This document shows, piece after piece, positions 16,041 through 24,383 of a stretch of 64,000 nt of DNA. This stretch comes from Pseudozobellia sp. WGM2 (GTDB lineage: Bacteria; Bacteroidota; Bacteroidia; Flavobacteriales; Flavobacteriaceae): contig NZ_JADNYK010000002.1 in the NCBI RefSeq assembly GCF_017810075.1, positions 310,001 to 374,000 on the forward strand. The letters are read 5' to 3'. The position numbers and the translations under genes are program-made. The notes below the pieces were generated by a model. It saw only the letters and a list, made by a program, of their open reading frames with translations, searched no databases and was not told where the DNA came from. The stretch's first letter is position 1. Each line of letters opens with the position of its first letter.

Positions 16041-16823
16041 TTAATTAAGATCTTCTGGATATTTCCCGGCTGTTGTCCACCCGCCATCCACAGAAATGGT
16101 CTGCCCGTTAATATGGCTGGCCTCGTCGGAAAGTAAGAAAAGGCAGGTATTGGCAATGTCTTCGGGTCTACCCACTCTTCCGTTCGGGTTTAATTTCCCC
16201 CAAATTCCCTCGTAGTCGGGCTGCTCTTTTCGGGTGCGCTCGGTTAATGTGGCACCAGGGGCCACAACATTGATGTTGATATGATGCTTATCGAGCTCAA
16301 AGGCCAAATTGATGGCCATCATGCGCAGCGCCGCTTTGGTCATGGCATAGGTCGTAAGGTTTCTGTAGGCCCTGATGCCTACCTGCGAAGAGAGTAGCAC
16401 AACCTTGCCGCCACTTTTTAGTTTAATCATTTCTTTGGCCGCTCTTTGTACCAGAAAAAAAGCGCCCTGTAGGTTTAGTTGCACCACTCTGTTAAAAGAC
16501 TCTGGAGTAAATTCTAAAAAATCGCCAAAGAGGGTAATCCCCGCATTGGGAATAATAAAATCTATTCGACCGAAGCTTGATAAAGCAAAGTCTACCATTT
16601 GATCAATAAATTCAACAGAACCAGCATCGCCAGCAAACGCCAGGCAATCACCATTAAATTTTTCTGATACTTCTTTGGCAGCTTCTTTGGCAAGTTGAGG
16701 GTTTACATCGTTCAATATTACTCTTGCACCTTGTTTGAGCAAAGCTTCAACAATGGCATAACCAATACCCTCTCCCGCACCAGTAACAATAGCGGTTTTA
16801 TTTTGAATTCCTGTATAAGCCAT
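16041..16823 (-). CDS. Short-chain dehydrogenase/reductase (glucose 1-dehydrogenase-like)
   Basis: NAD(P)-dependent oxidoreductase of the classical SDR family, 260 residues. TGAGEGIG at about residue 15 is the nucleotide loop, followed by NDVNPQ (acidic residue favouring NAD), NAGITLFGDF (structural NAG), LSSQVGIRAYRNLTTYAMTKAAL with catalytic Ser and Y-x-x-x-K, and the C-terminal SHINGQTISVDGGW. Its neighbours, an SMP-30-type lactonase before it (start and stop overlap) and a VOC enzyme after it, suggest an oxidative route in which a sugar is oxidised to a lactone and the ring is opened. The sugar is not known. Confidence 0.87.
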   Translation of the reverse strand: MAYTGIQNKTAIVTGAGEGIGYAIVEALLKQGARVILNDVNPQLAKEAAKEVSEKFNGDCLAFAGDAGSVEFIDQMVDFALSSFGRIDFIIPNAGITLFGDFLEFTPESFNRVVQLNLQGAFFLVQRAAKEMIKLKSGGKVVLLSSQVGIRAYRNLTTYAMTKAALRMMAINLAFELDKHHININVVAPGATLTERTRKEQPDYEGIWGKLNPNGRVGRPEDIANTCLFLLSDEASHINGQTISVDGGWTTAGKYPEDLN

Positions 16824-17716
16824 TAGGTTTGCTTAAAGTAGTTTATGTGCATTCCTTTCACGTTTGTTTTATAGGTGAAAAGCCCACCGCTTTTTGGATA
16901 CTTCTTAAGTTGTTCTTTAGTCATTCCGCTTCGGGCGGTCGTGATATGAAGTGTATCAAGCGCCGAACCACCAAAGCAGCAAGAGGTTACATGTGGGGCA
17001 TCTACTTCGATTTTTTGCATCACTACACCTGATTCAGGGTCCCATCTGCGTATACAGCCGCCACCCCAATGGGCTATCCAAAGCATATCTTCTGAATCGA
17101 TGCACATGCCGTCGGCCCCACCATATGATTTGGGTATTTCAAAAGCGGTTTTCCTATTCGATAGGGCACCCGATTCTATATCAAAATCGAATCGAAAAAT
17201 CTTGTAAATATCTGTATCGCTGAAATAGAAAGTTTTTTGGTCTTGAGTCCAAGCCATACCGTTTGAAATAGTAGTTCCAGAAACTTCAATTGTCGCATTT
17301 GATTCACTATCAACCCGAAATAGATTTCCGCTTTCTGGTAAGAACTCTTTATGCATACTTCCGATATAGAACTGCTGGTTAGGACCAACTTTGCCATCAT
17401 TAAAACGCATTTTGGAATCCTCGTTTTCAAGCACACTTATTCGGTTCAAATGTTCCGTATCGAAATCAAAGGTGGCTAGACCCCTTTCAAGGGCAAGGAG
17501 CATGAGACCCTCTTCGGAAGGTACGGCGGCACCTATCACTTCATTAAAAGTCCATTCGGTATATTTTGTTGTGCTAGGGTTATAGCATTGAAGTTTTTTC
17601 CCTTCGATATCGACCCAATATAAAACCTGCTTTTTCCAGTCCCACACGGGGCCTTCCCCTAGAGTTGACCGGGTGTCAAGTAAGAGTTCCGCTTTTTGAA
17701 TTTTTGTCTCCGACAT
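16823..17716 (-). CDS. SMP-30/gluconolactonase family protein
   Basis: Six-bladed beta-propeller, 297 residues, probably a metal-dependent sugar lactonase. The ELLLDTRSTLGEGPVWDWKKQVLYWVDIEGKKL opening contains the Glu that binds the metal, and MRFNDGKVGPNQQFYIGSM, ISNGMAWTQDQKTFYFSDT and GGADGMCIDSEDMLWIAHWGGG carry the remaining Asn and Asp ligands. The ending MTKEQLKKYPKSGGLFTY is common in regucalcin-type lactonases. There is no signal peptide, so it is cytosolic. Its stop overlaps the SDR start (TAATG). It is the first gene of a three-gene operon with the SDR and VOC genes. Confidence 0.88.
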   Translation of the reverse strand: MSETKIQKAELLLDTRSTLGEGPVWDWKKQVLYWVDIEGKKLQCYNPSTTKYTEWTFNEVIGAAVPSEEGLMLLALERGLATFDFDTEHLNRISVLENEDSKMRFNDGKVGPNQQFYIGSMHKEFLPESGNLFRVDSESNATIEVSGTTISNGMAWTQDQKTFYFSDTDIYKIFRFDFDIESGALSNRKTAFEIPKSYGGADGMCIDSEDMLWIAHWGGGCIRRWDPESGVVMQKIEVDAPHVTSCCFGGSALDTLHITTARSGMTKEQLKKYPKSGGLFTYKTNVKGMHINYFKQT

Positions 17717-17746
17717 TCCGTAATTTATAGAAAGAAAGTTACGTAT

Positions 17747-19138
17747 TTACTTCTCTTTTACGAAATCCTTCTTCAATCGAACCTTAGTATCAGGCACTTT
17801 ATTGATTAGTTTCTTCTTACCGTCTTTTTTAATCAGTTCGAAAGAGTCGTAAAGGTTGCCAATCGGCGTATAAGCACCATAGGTGATGGTGTCTTGTGAG
17901 ACAGTGATAATCTGAAAAAGCTGGGTGAACTCACCCCTTCGAACCATCCAGTCTTGGTCTTTCGATTCGTACATTTTGGGTCCGCTGACAGAAACGGCAT
18001 AAACCGTACCCGCATCATTAACAACGGTAAGCCCCTGCCCTTCATTCTTGGTATAGCCCCGAGCATAAGTGTGATCATGGCCTTGAAGCACTAAATCGAC
18101 CTCATATTTATCAATCAATGGTTTTAGGGCTTCCCTGAGTTCTCTATTATCCCTGCCCTTAGCCGTTGAATAAATGGGGTAGTGCATGGTAATGGCCGTC
18201 CATTTTTTCTTATTTGTGCGTAAAACCGAATCTAACCATTTGGTCTGGGCCGTACGCGCTTCTTCATGCTCATCGAAACCTTCGGCATCAATTGAAATGA
18301 GCTTCATATTTTCATAATCCAAGGCATAGCAAGTTTCCATGAGGGCTTCGATAGGACCATTTTCGGGTAATGTGAATTGCGGCCTCCACAAAGATGAAAG
18401 TTCACCATCTCTATATTCGTGGTTTCCAGGGGTCATTATGCTGGGTACGGTCGCATGAATAAAGCTGCCCGCGTAGAACCACTCGCCCCATTCGAGATTC
18501 GCATCGCGGTCATTGATCAAATCACCGGCGTGCAACATAAAATTTACGTTCGGGTATTGTTTGTATGAATTTCTTATAACCCTAGACCACAATGATTTAA
18601 CATTGTTCTGGGCGTCGCCAAAATAAATAAAACTAAACGGCTTGTTGCCGGAAGCACTAGCCGTGGTAAACTGAAACCATTCGCTCCAATAACCATTCTC
18701 TTCTCCACCACTGCCTACTCTGTAGGTATAAATGGTCTCCGGCTCCAAGTCGTCTATTACAGCAGAATGAAATGAAGTCTTAACAAGCGGCTCCCTGCTA
18801 TTTTGATTTTCGAATTTCTCCGTCATAGCTTTGGTTCTTCTGACCTCTCCTAAAAGAAACTCAGGACCATCGGTAGCTTTCGCTATTTCTACAAACCCCG
18901 AGTTTACCTGTTGATTGGTGCGCCAATTTACGGCAAAGCTATGCGCTGGATCGACGGTAAGATTTGTAATAATTCGATCTGGAGTTCTTGAGGGAAATAA
19001 CAACTTATGGTCTAAGATAGAATCAAGGTCGGCATAATGGGCATGATGCTCGTTACCGTGTTTATGTTCTTGTGCAAAAGCTGCCTCAAAAGTAATCAGG
19101 GCGACTAAAACTAATAGGGAAAATGCTGTTCTTTTCAT
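17747..19138 (-). CDS. Secreted purple-acid-phosphatase-like metallophosphoesterase
   Basis: Exported phosphoesterase of 463 residues with a Sec signal peptide (LLVLVALITFEAAFA). A fibronectin-like N-terminal domain (PDRIITNLTVDPAHSFAVNWRTNQQ) precedes the metal-binding motifs of the calcineurin-like fold: FIYFGDAQNN, HAGDLINDRD, TPGNHEYRDG, AITMHYPIYS and LQGHDHTYARG. All expected His, Asp and Asn ligands are present, so unlike the fusion protein at 49-52.5 kb it should be active. It probably releases phosphate from organic phosphates outside the cytoplasm. Its first His-rich stretch (HKHGNEHHAH) after the signal is unusual and may collect metal. Confidence 0.88.
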   Translation of the reverse strand: MKRTAFSLLVLVALITFEAAFAQEHKHGNEHHAHYADLDSILDHKLLFPSRTPDRIITNLTVDPAHSFAVNWRTNQQVNSGFVEIAKATDGPEFLLGEVRRTKAMTEKFENQNSREPLVKTSFHSAVIDDLEPETIYTYRVGSGGEENGYWSEWFQFTTASASGNKPFSFIYFGDAQNNVKSLWSRVIRNSYKQYPNVNFMLHAGDLINDRDANLEWGEWFYAGSFIHATVPSIMTPGNHEYRDGELSSLWRPQFTLPENGPIEALMETCYALDYENMKLISIDAEGFDEHEEARTAQTKWLDSVLRTNKKKWTAITMHYPIYSTAKGRDNRELREALKPLIDKYEVDLVLQGHDHTYARGYTKNEGQGLTVVNDAGTVYAVSVSGPKMYESKDQDWMVRRGEFTQLFQIITVSQDTITYGAYTPIGNLYDSFELIKKDGKKKLINKVPDTKVRLKKDFVKEK

Positions 19139-19542
19139 GAAAGTAGGGTAGGGCGATGGTTTGAATAGTGATACGGATCTAGAATATTATGATGAGTAAA
19201 ACTACAAAGAACAATAGCTATGAGGCTAAAGAATTTTGATGGTAACCGATGGAAATTTAGCTTTTCATATTACCAGAGACATAAAATGATACGTGTAGCT
19301 CGCCCACTTAGTTGGCGCACAGGCTACAATTAGGGTTTTTAGCCGTGAGCATTCATTATAATTTGAACCCGTAACTGTTATTATATCAAAAATCGGCAAA
19401 GCTAATTCGTTATTTCACAAATCATTATAGCTAATTGCTTTAAGACCCATATCACAGAAAAATATAGGGTACATTTATATCTGCTTATGTGTAGAATACA
19501 TCTTCCCAAGAAGTTATTCACTCTTAACAAATAGACTAGTTC
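19139..19542. other. 404-base intergenic region between divergent genes
   Basis: No gene or RNA is recognised. It contains the hairpin listed separately (19295-19327) and TACATTTA (one mismatch to the -7 consensus) near 19470, which could drive the glucosidase gene. Several further AT-rich stretches show no clear structure. Confidence 0.4.
19295..19327. repeat. Imperfect hairpin in an intergenic region
   Basis: Outer arms GTAGC (19295-19299) and GCTAC (19323-19327) enclose an inner stem CGCCCAC / GTTGGCG (19301-19307 with 19311-19317) with one mismatch and a three-base loop. It has no T run, so it is not a normal terminator. It could be a remnant of a mobile element or a transcribed RNA structure. 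Confidence 0.35.
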
Positions 19543-22185
19543 ATGGTGCAAAAAGGGATAGAAGCGCAAAGATTAACTGTATCGGATAATTATAGAAATT
19601 GGAAAAAATGGGGCCCTTATTTGGCGGAAAGACAATGGGGCACCGTTCGCGAAGATTATAGTGAATATGGTCATGCCTGGAACTTTATCGACCATGAAAA
19701 AGCTCGCAGTAATGCCTATAGGTGGGGAGAAGAAGGTATTGCCGGCTTTTGTGACTCTAGAGAAATTCTTTGTCTGGCACCGGCTTTTTGGAATGGCAAA
19801 GACCCTATTCTAAAGGAACGCCTCTTCGGTCTCACGAATAATCAAGGAAACCACGGCGAAGACGTGAAAGAACTTTACTTTCATCAAGTTTCATCGCCCA
19901 CACATTCATACTGCAAGTACCTTTATAAATACCCGCACAAGAAATTTCCATATTCCGAATTGGTCAAAAATAACCAACGAAGTCGTGAAGAACCTGAATA
20001 CGAAATATTAGATACCGAAAGCTTTAAGAACAATGCCTATTTCGATTGTTTCGTAGAATACGCCAAAGCAGATGTTGACGATATTCTCATGAAAATAACG
20101 GTGGTAAACCGTGGGTCAAAGACAGCAGCTATTCATGTATTACCGCACCTTTGGTTTAGAAACTTTTGGAAACATAACCGACGTTTTACGAGACCTAAAA
20201 TTAATTCTGCAGGTCTTAATTCAGTAGAATCTAGAAGTACAAGAAACGGCAGATATTTTTTGTACCATCAAAGGGGCAAGCAGCTGTTCTGCGAGAACGA
20301 AACCAACAACCAGCGCATATATAACGTGCCCAATAAAACTGAATATGTAAAAGACGGCATTAACGAGCGGGTTGTCAATCGGAAACGAAAAGCGGTAAAT
20401 CCCGCTAAAACCGGTTCGAAGTTTGCGGTCTGGCACAAGCTTAAATTAAAGGCCGGGGAAGAAAAAGTAGTTAAGGTCAGGTTGAGCAAAAAAAGAATTG
20501 AAAAGCCTTGGCAGAACTTTGACTCCGTTTTTGAGGAAAGGGTAAATGAGTGCGAAGAATTTTATAACGAAACACTTAAGAAAGAACTGCCCTTAGCACA
20601 TCAAGAAATTGCGAAAAAAGCCTTTTCCGGATTGCTATGGACGAAGCAATTCTACTATTATGACGTGTTTAAATGGTTGTTCGGCGGCCCAGGAGAGTCG
20701 AAACCTTATCGTGCCGATGCCCGAAACTTTAGTTGGCAGCATTTGACCAACCGCCACGTAATTTCTATGCCCGATAAATGGGAATATCCTTGGTATGCCG
20801 CATGGGACTTGGCCTTTCACATGGCCTCGTTCGTTGAAATAGACCCCTACTTTGCGAAAGAGCAGTTATTGTTGGTCTTACGGGAAAGCTACATGCACCC
20901 AAACGGTCAGATACCTGCTTACGAATGGAACTTTAGTGACGTAAACCCCCCAGTGCACTCATGGGCCGTTTGGAACGTCTATGAAAAAGATAAGGAGCGC
21001 ACCGGAAAGGGTGACCGCGTTTTTTTGGAAAAGGCCTTTCAAAAGCTATTGGTCAACTTTACATGGTGGGTCAACCAAAAAGATAAACACGGCACCAACC
21101 TTTTTGAAGGAGGCTTTTTGGGCCTCGACAATATCGGCGTTTTCGACCGAAATCATATGCCGCCCGGTATCACACGAATGCAACAGGCCGATGCCACAAG
21201 TTGGATGGCGATGTTCACCTTGAACATGCTTCGAATGTCATTAGAGTTGGCAGAGGGTGATGACGCTTACGAAGAGGCGGCCGCGAAGTTTTTCAGGCAC
21301 TTTTTGAATATCGCTTGGGCCATGCACCATATTGGAGCAAAAGATATATCATTGTGGGACGATAAAGACAATTTTTACTACGATGTGGTCGAAATGTCGA
21401 GCGGTACCTCGCACCGCTTAAAAGTGAGGTCATTGGTGGGTATAATACCCATGTTCGCTGTTGAGGTTTTACATAAAGACCTATTTCAGCAGTTAAAGGA
21501 GTTCAAGACCAGGGCTGCCAAAATTGTATTGACACGGCCCGATTTGGCCTCTTTGATTTCGCGTATTGAGGAGGTAAATGAAGAAGGAAATTATTTATTT
21601 TCCATAATGAGAGGTTTCAGATTGGAGCATCTGTTGAAACGATTGTTAGATGAAAATGAATTTCTATCGGATTATGGCATACGCTCTTTGTCAAAATACC
21701 ATAAAGACCACCCTTATGTTTTTGAGCACCACGGGCATCATATGATTCAGTATGAGCCAGGCGAAAGTAAATCGAATATGTTCGGGGGTAATTCAAACTG
21801 GCGCGGCCCCATTTGGATGCCCTTAAACTATATGATTGTTCAATCGTTACGTAAATATTACTCATTTTATGGGCCTACTTATGTTTACGAATTTCCGACC
21901 GGTTCGGGCAACAAATTGAATTTGAACCAGATTGCCGATGAAATCACGAAACGTTTAACGAAGCTATTCGAAAGAAATGCCGAAGGCAAATACCAATATC
22001 ATTCAGATGATATCCAATCTGTTTTCACCAAGAACGAGCATTTTAAAGAACAACACTTGTTCTACGAATTTTTCGATGGGGACACAGGTAAGGGATTAGG
22101 TGCTTCGCACCAAACCGGATGGACCGCTCTAATTGCCAACTTGATCATGGAAATGGAACAGCAACCTAAAGAGGGTTCGTTATGA
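19543..22185 (+). CDS. GH63-like glucosidase (MGH1-like domain), cytosolic
   Basis: Large glycoside hydrolase of 880 residues without a signal peptide, related to mannosylglycerate hydrolase and GH63 glucosidases. The N-terminal part starts NWKKWGPYLAERQWGTVREDYS and GHAWNFIDHEKARSNAYRWGEEGI. An (alpha/alpha)6 barrel follows from about residue 360, with YPWYAAWDLAFHMASF, NGQIPAYEWNFSDVNPPVHSWAVW, GGFLGLDNIGVFDR and GGNSNWRGPIWMPLNY, all conserved blocks of the family with candidate catalytic acidic residues. It would hydrolyse alpha-glucosides in the cytoplasm. It stands alone, convergent with the S41 protease gene 49 bases away. Confidence 0.87.
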   Translation: MVQKGIEAQRLTVSDNYRNWKKWGPYLAERQWGTVREDYSEYGHAWNFIDHEKARSNAYRWGEEGIAGFCDSREILCLAPAFWNGKDPILKERLFGLTNNQGNHGEDVKELYFHQVSSPTHSYCKYLYKYPHKKFPYSELVKNNQRSREEPEYEILDTESFKNNAYFDCFVEYAKADVDDILMKITVVNRGSKTAAIHVLPHLWFRNFWKHNRRFTRPKINSAGLNSVESRSTRNGRYFLYHQRGKQLFCENETNNQRIYNVPNKTEYVKDGINERVVNRKRKAVNPAKTGSKFAVWHKLKLKAGEEKVVKVRLSKKRIEKPWQNFDSVFEERVNECEEFYNETLKKELPLAHQEIAKKAFSGLLWTKQFYYYDVFKWLFGGPGESKPYRADARNFSWQHLTNRHVISMPDKWEYPWYAAWDLAFHMASFVEIDPYFAKEQLLLVLRESYMHPNGQIPAYEWNFSDVNPPVHSWAVWNVYEKDKERTGKGDRVFLEKAFQKLLVNFTWWVNQKDKHGTNLFEGGFLGLDNIGVFDRNHMPPGITRMQQADATSWMAMFTLNMLRMSLELAEGDDAYEEAAAKFFRHFLNIAWAMHHIGAKDISLWDDKDNFYYDVVEMSSGTSHRLKVRSLVGIIPMFAVEVLHKDLFQQLKEFKTRAAKIVLTRPDLASLISRIEEVNEEGNYLFSIMRGFRLEHLLKRLLDENEFLSDYGIRSLSKYHKDHPYVFEHHGHHMIQYEPGESKSNMFGGNSNWRGPIWMPLNYMIVQSLRKYYSFYGPTYVYEFPTGSGNKLNLNQIADEITKRLTKLFERNAEGKYQYHSDDIQSVFTKNEHFKEQHLFYEFFDGDTGKGLGASHQTGWTALIANLIMEMEQQPKEGSL

Positions 22186-22234
22186 TCACCAGCAGACAAG
22201 AGCGGTAAACGAACCTAAAAAAACTGTTTTTTAT

Positions 22235-23866
22235 CTATTGAAGTATGCTTTGATACTTAGACGTATTGCCCAATAATTCGGTTGCGGCTAGAATAGCCTC
22301 ATCGTTTTTAAGATAAAAATCATAAAGACCTTCTCTGTAAAAGTAGCGTTTGACGATTTCGTCTTCCAACTTACTTTTTATTTCTTTCTGATAGTCTTCT
22401 AGGGCGGTTACCTTACTTTTTTCAATATCAAGCAGTAAAGCTTCAAAATCACTTTCAATTTCTTCGTTGAAAATAACTTCTTCCCGATCGGTCATTGCGG
22501 CTTTGAGCGTTTTTTCAGTCTTGGTTTCAAAAGAAAAATCACTTTTCGAGACGTAGCTCTTGAAGGTTTGATAATCATTTTCAGAGAACTTAAAATCAGC
22601 GATGTTCTCTAGACTGTTGTTGTAATAGTAGTCCGTTGCGAAATCAAAGATGACATTGTTGTTCAGTAATGCCGTGGTCAATTCGTTTGCTTTGGCCGAA
22701 GCGATTTCGATATCTGGCAATACGCCTCCGCCATCTTGCACTTTACGTCCGTTTCGAGTGGTAAAGTCATTGAAGGTGGTTTTTTGAACGGCGTTACCGT
22801 CTTGGTCACGGTTCCAGTAGTCCAGTGATTGAATACATCTACCTGATGGGGTATAATAACGGCTTATGGTGACCTTCAATTGGGTGCCATAGGTGAGTTT
22901 TAACGGGCGCTGCACCAACCCTTTACCAAAACTGCGCGCACCCATCACAACGGCCCTATCAAGGTCTTGTAATCCGCCAGAAACAATTTCACTGGCAGAG
23001 GCGCTGCTACCGTTAACCAATACCGCCAAAGGTATTTCAGTGTCTATCGGCTGGTTTTTGGTCTTATATTCTCTATTGAACTTTTTTACTTTTGATTTTG
23101 TCGTAACAATCAACTCACCTTTATCAACAAATAGGTTGGTCACATTTATCGCTTCCGAAAGAAGTCCGCCAGGGTTGCCCCGCAAGTCTAAAATAATTCT
23201 TTCCGCCCCCTGCGACTTTAAATCTTCAAGTGCCGATTTCGTTTGGCTAGAAGCTTTAGCGTTAAATTTTGCCAATACAATATAGCCTGTTTTATCATTG
23301 GCCATCTTATAGAACGGAACGGCGTCAACCTCTACGGCACCGCGCGTGATAGTAGCGGTCTTGGTTTCGCCTTGTCGCGTAAAAGTCACCTCGACCGAGG
23401 TGTCGTTCGCTCCCTTTAAAAGCTCACTGGCGTTATCGTCAAATTTAGAAACGTCGATATCACCGATTTTAAGTATTTCATCCCCTGCTTTGAGACCAGC
23501 TTTATCCGCAGGGTAGCCCTTATAAGGCTCAACGATCAACAGTTTGTCATCGTACGAACGCACCAAGGCGCCGATACCGGAATATTCACCGGCATTGTTA
23601 ATGCGATAGGTCTCTACATCTTGTTCGTTCAAGAACTTGGTATAGGGGTCTAAATCGTCTAGCATATTCTTAATGGCGGTGTCCATTAATTGAGCGGGGT
23701 TGGTCTCGTCAACATAGTTCATGTTGAGCTCTTTGAACAGCGTTGTGAATATTTCAATCTGTTTGGCGATTTCGAAAAAATCACTCTTTACAAAACCACT
23801 TCCGACCACAAACATGGTTATGGCCATTGCGGGAATCAGTATTCTTTTTTTCGCTAAAGTCTTCAT
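22235..23866 (-). CDS. C-terminal processing peptidase (S41 family)
   Basis: Periplasmic serine protease of the CtpA/Prc type, 543 residues, with an N-terminal signal or anchor segment (ILIPAMAITMFVVGSGFV). Order of domains: helical cap (LDDLDPYTKFL), PDZ (GALVRSYDDKLLIVEPYKGYPADKAGLKAGDEILKI, about residues 85-160), catalytic domain with RIILDLRGNPGG, the Ser in NGSSASASEI and the Lys in SFGKGLVQ. It cleaves C-termini of exported proteins. The gene follows rnpA by 22 bases on the same strand, a neighbourhood common in flavobacteria, and is probably co-transcribed with it. Confidence 0.93.
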   Translation of the reverse strand: MKTLAKKRILIPAMAITMFVVGSGFVKSDFFEIAKQIEIFTTLFKELNMNYVDETNPAQLMDTAIKNMLDDLDPYTKFLNEQDVETYRINNAGEYSGIGALVRSYDDKLLIVEPYKGYPADKAGLKAGDEILKIGDIDVSKFDDNASELLKGANDTSVEVTFTRQGETKTATITRGAVEVDAVPFYKMANDKTGYIVLAKFNAKASSQTKSALEDLKSQGAERIILDLRGNPGGLLSEAINVTNLFVDKGELIVTTKSKVKKFNREYKTKNQPIDTEIPLAVLVNGSSASASEIVSGGLQDLDRAVVMGARSFGKGLVQRPLKLTYGTQLKVTISRYYTPSGRCIQSLDYWNRDQDGNAVQKTTFNDFTTRNGRKVQDGGGVLPDIEIASAKANELTTALLNNNVIFDFATDYYYNNSLENIADFKFSENDYQTFKSYVSKSDFSFETKTEKTLKAAMTDREEVIFNEEIESDFEALLLDIEKSKVTALEDYQKEIKSKLEDEIVKRYFYREGLYDFYLKNDEAILAATELLGNTSKYQSILQ

Positions 23867-23888
23867 CTAATTCAGAATGTTTGAAGAT

Positions 23889-24293
23889 TTACTTTGGGTT
23901 GATCTTTTCACTTTTAAGCCCCTCTGCCCTTAAAAACTTGGATAAAGTTTTGCCCATAGCCGACTCGATTTCAGTGAATGAAGGCATCTTTTTACCAAGG
24001 TATAAAAATAGAAACGCAAAAGAGCCCTCACTATTGTTAAAAACCTGATGTTTGTTTAATCGATAATTTTCTCGCATTAATCGTTTGATACGATTGCGAT
24101 TAACTGCGCTTTTGATATTCTTTTTAGGAACGGCCACCCCAGCCTGTACCTGAACATTTTCCGGAAGTTGTGATCTTAAATAAATTAGCTTTAAGGGGAA
24201 GGCTGTAACGGACTTTCCCTCGGCAAAAAGTTGGTCGATCAACTTTTTGCTTTTCAGCTTTTCCTTTTTAGAAAATTTAAAATCCATTTTCAA
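23889..24293 (-). CDS. rnpA: Ribonuclease P protein component
   Basis: Protein subunit of RNase P, which matures tRNA 5' ends with the RNA subunit. The 134-residue, strongly basic protein has the family blocks FKFSKKEKLKSKKLIDQLFAEGKS and, at about residue 55, GVAVPKKNIKSAVNRNRIKRLMREN, the RNR motif that contacts RNA. No rpmH lies next to it, the common arrangement elsewhere; instead the S41 protease gene follows after 22 bases. A terminator-like hairpin precedes it, so it has its own promoter or depends on read-through. Confidence 0.94.
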   Translation of the reverse strand: MKMDFKFSKKEKLKSKKLIDQLFAEGKSVTAFPLKLIYLRSQLPENVQVQAGVAVPKKNIKSAVNRNRIKRLMRENYRLNKHQVFNNSEGSFAFLFLYLGKKMPSFTEIESAMGKTLSKFLRAEGLKSEKINPK

Positions 24294-24311
24294 CTATTTG
24301 CAAATAAATAA

Positions 24312-24349
24312 AAGGGCACCCGCATGGCACAAAACCTGCGACTGCCCTT
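24312..24349 (-). terminator. Intrinsic terminator after the M1 aminopeptidase gene
   Basis: Arms AAGGGCA (24312-24318) and TGCCCTT (24343-24349) with an inner CGCA/TGCG pair form a stable stem. On the minus strand it is followed by TTTTATTTATTT. It lies between the aminopeptidase stop and the rnpA start and should separate the two transcripts. Confidence 0.75.
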
Positions 24350-24383
24350 AATATACTTCTTACCGATAATATGCGCTATACTA

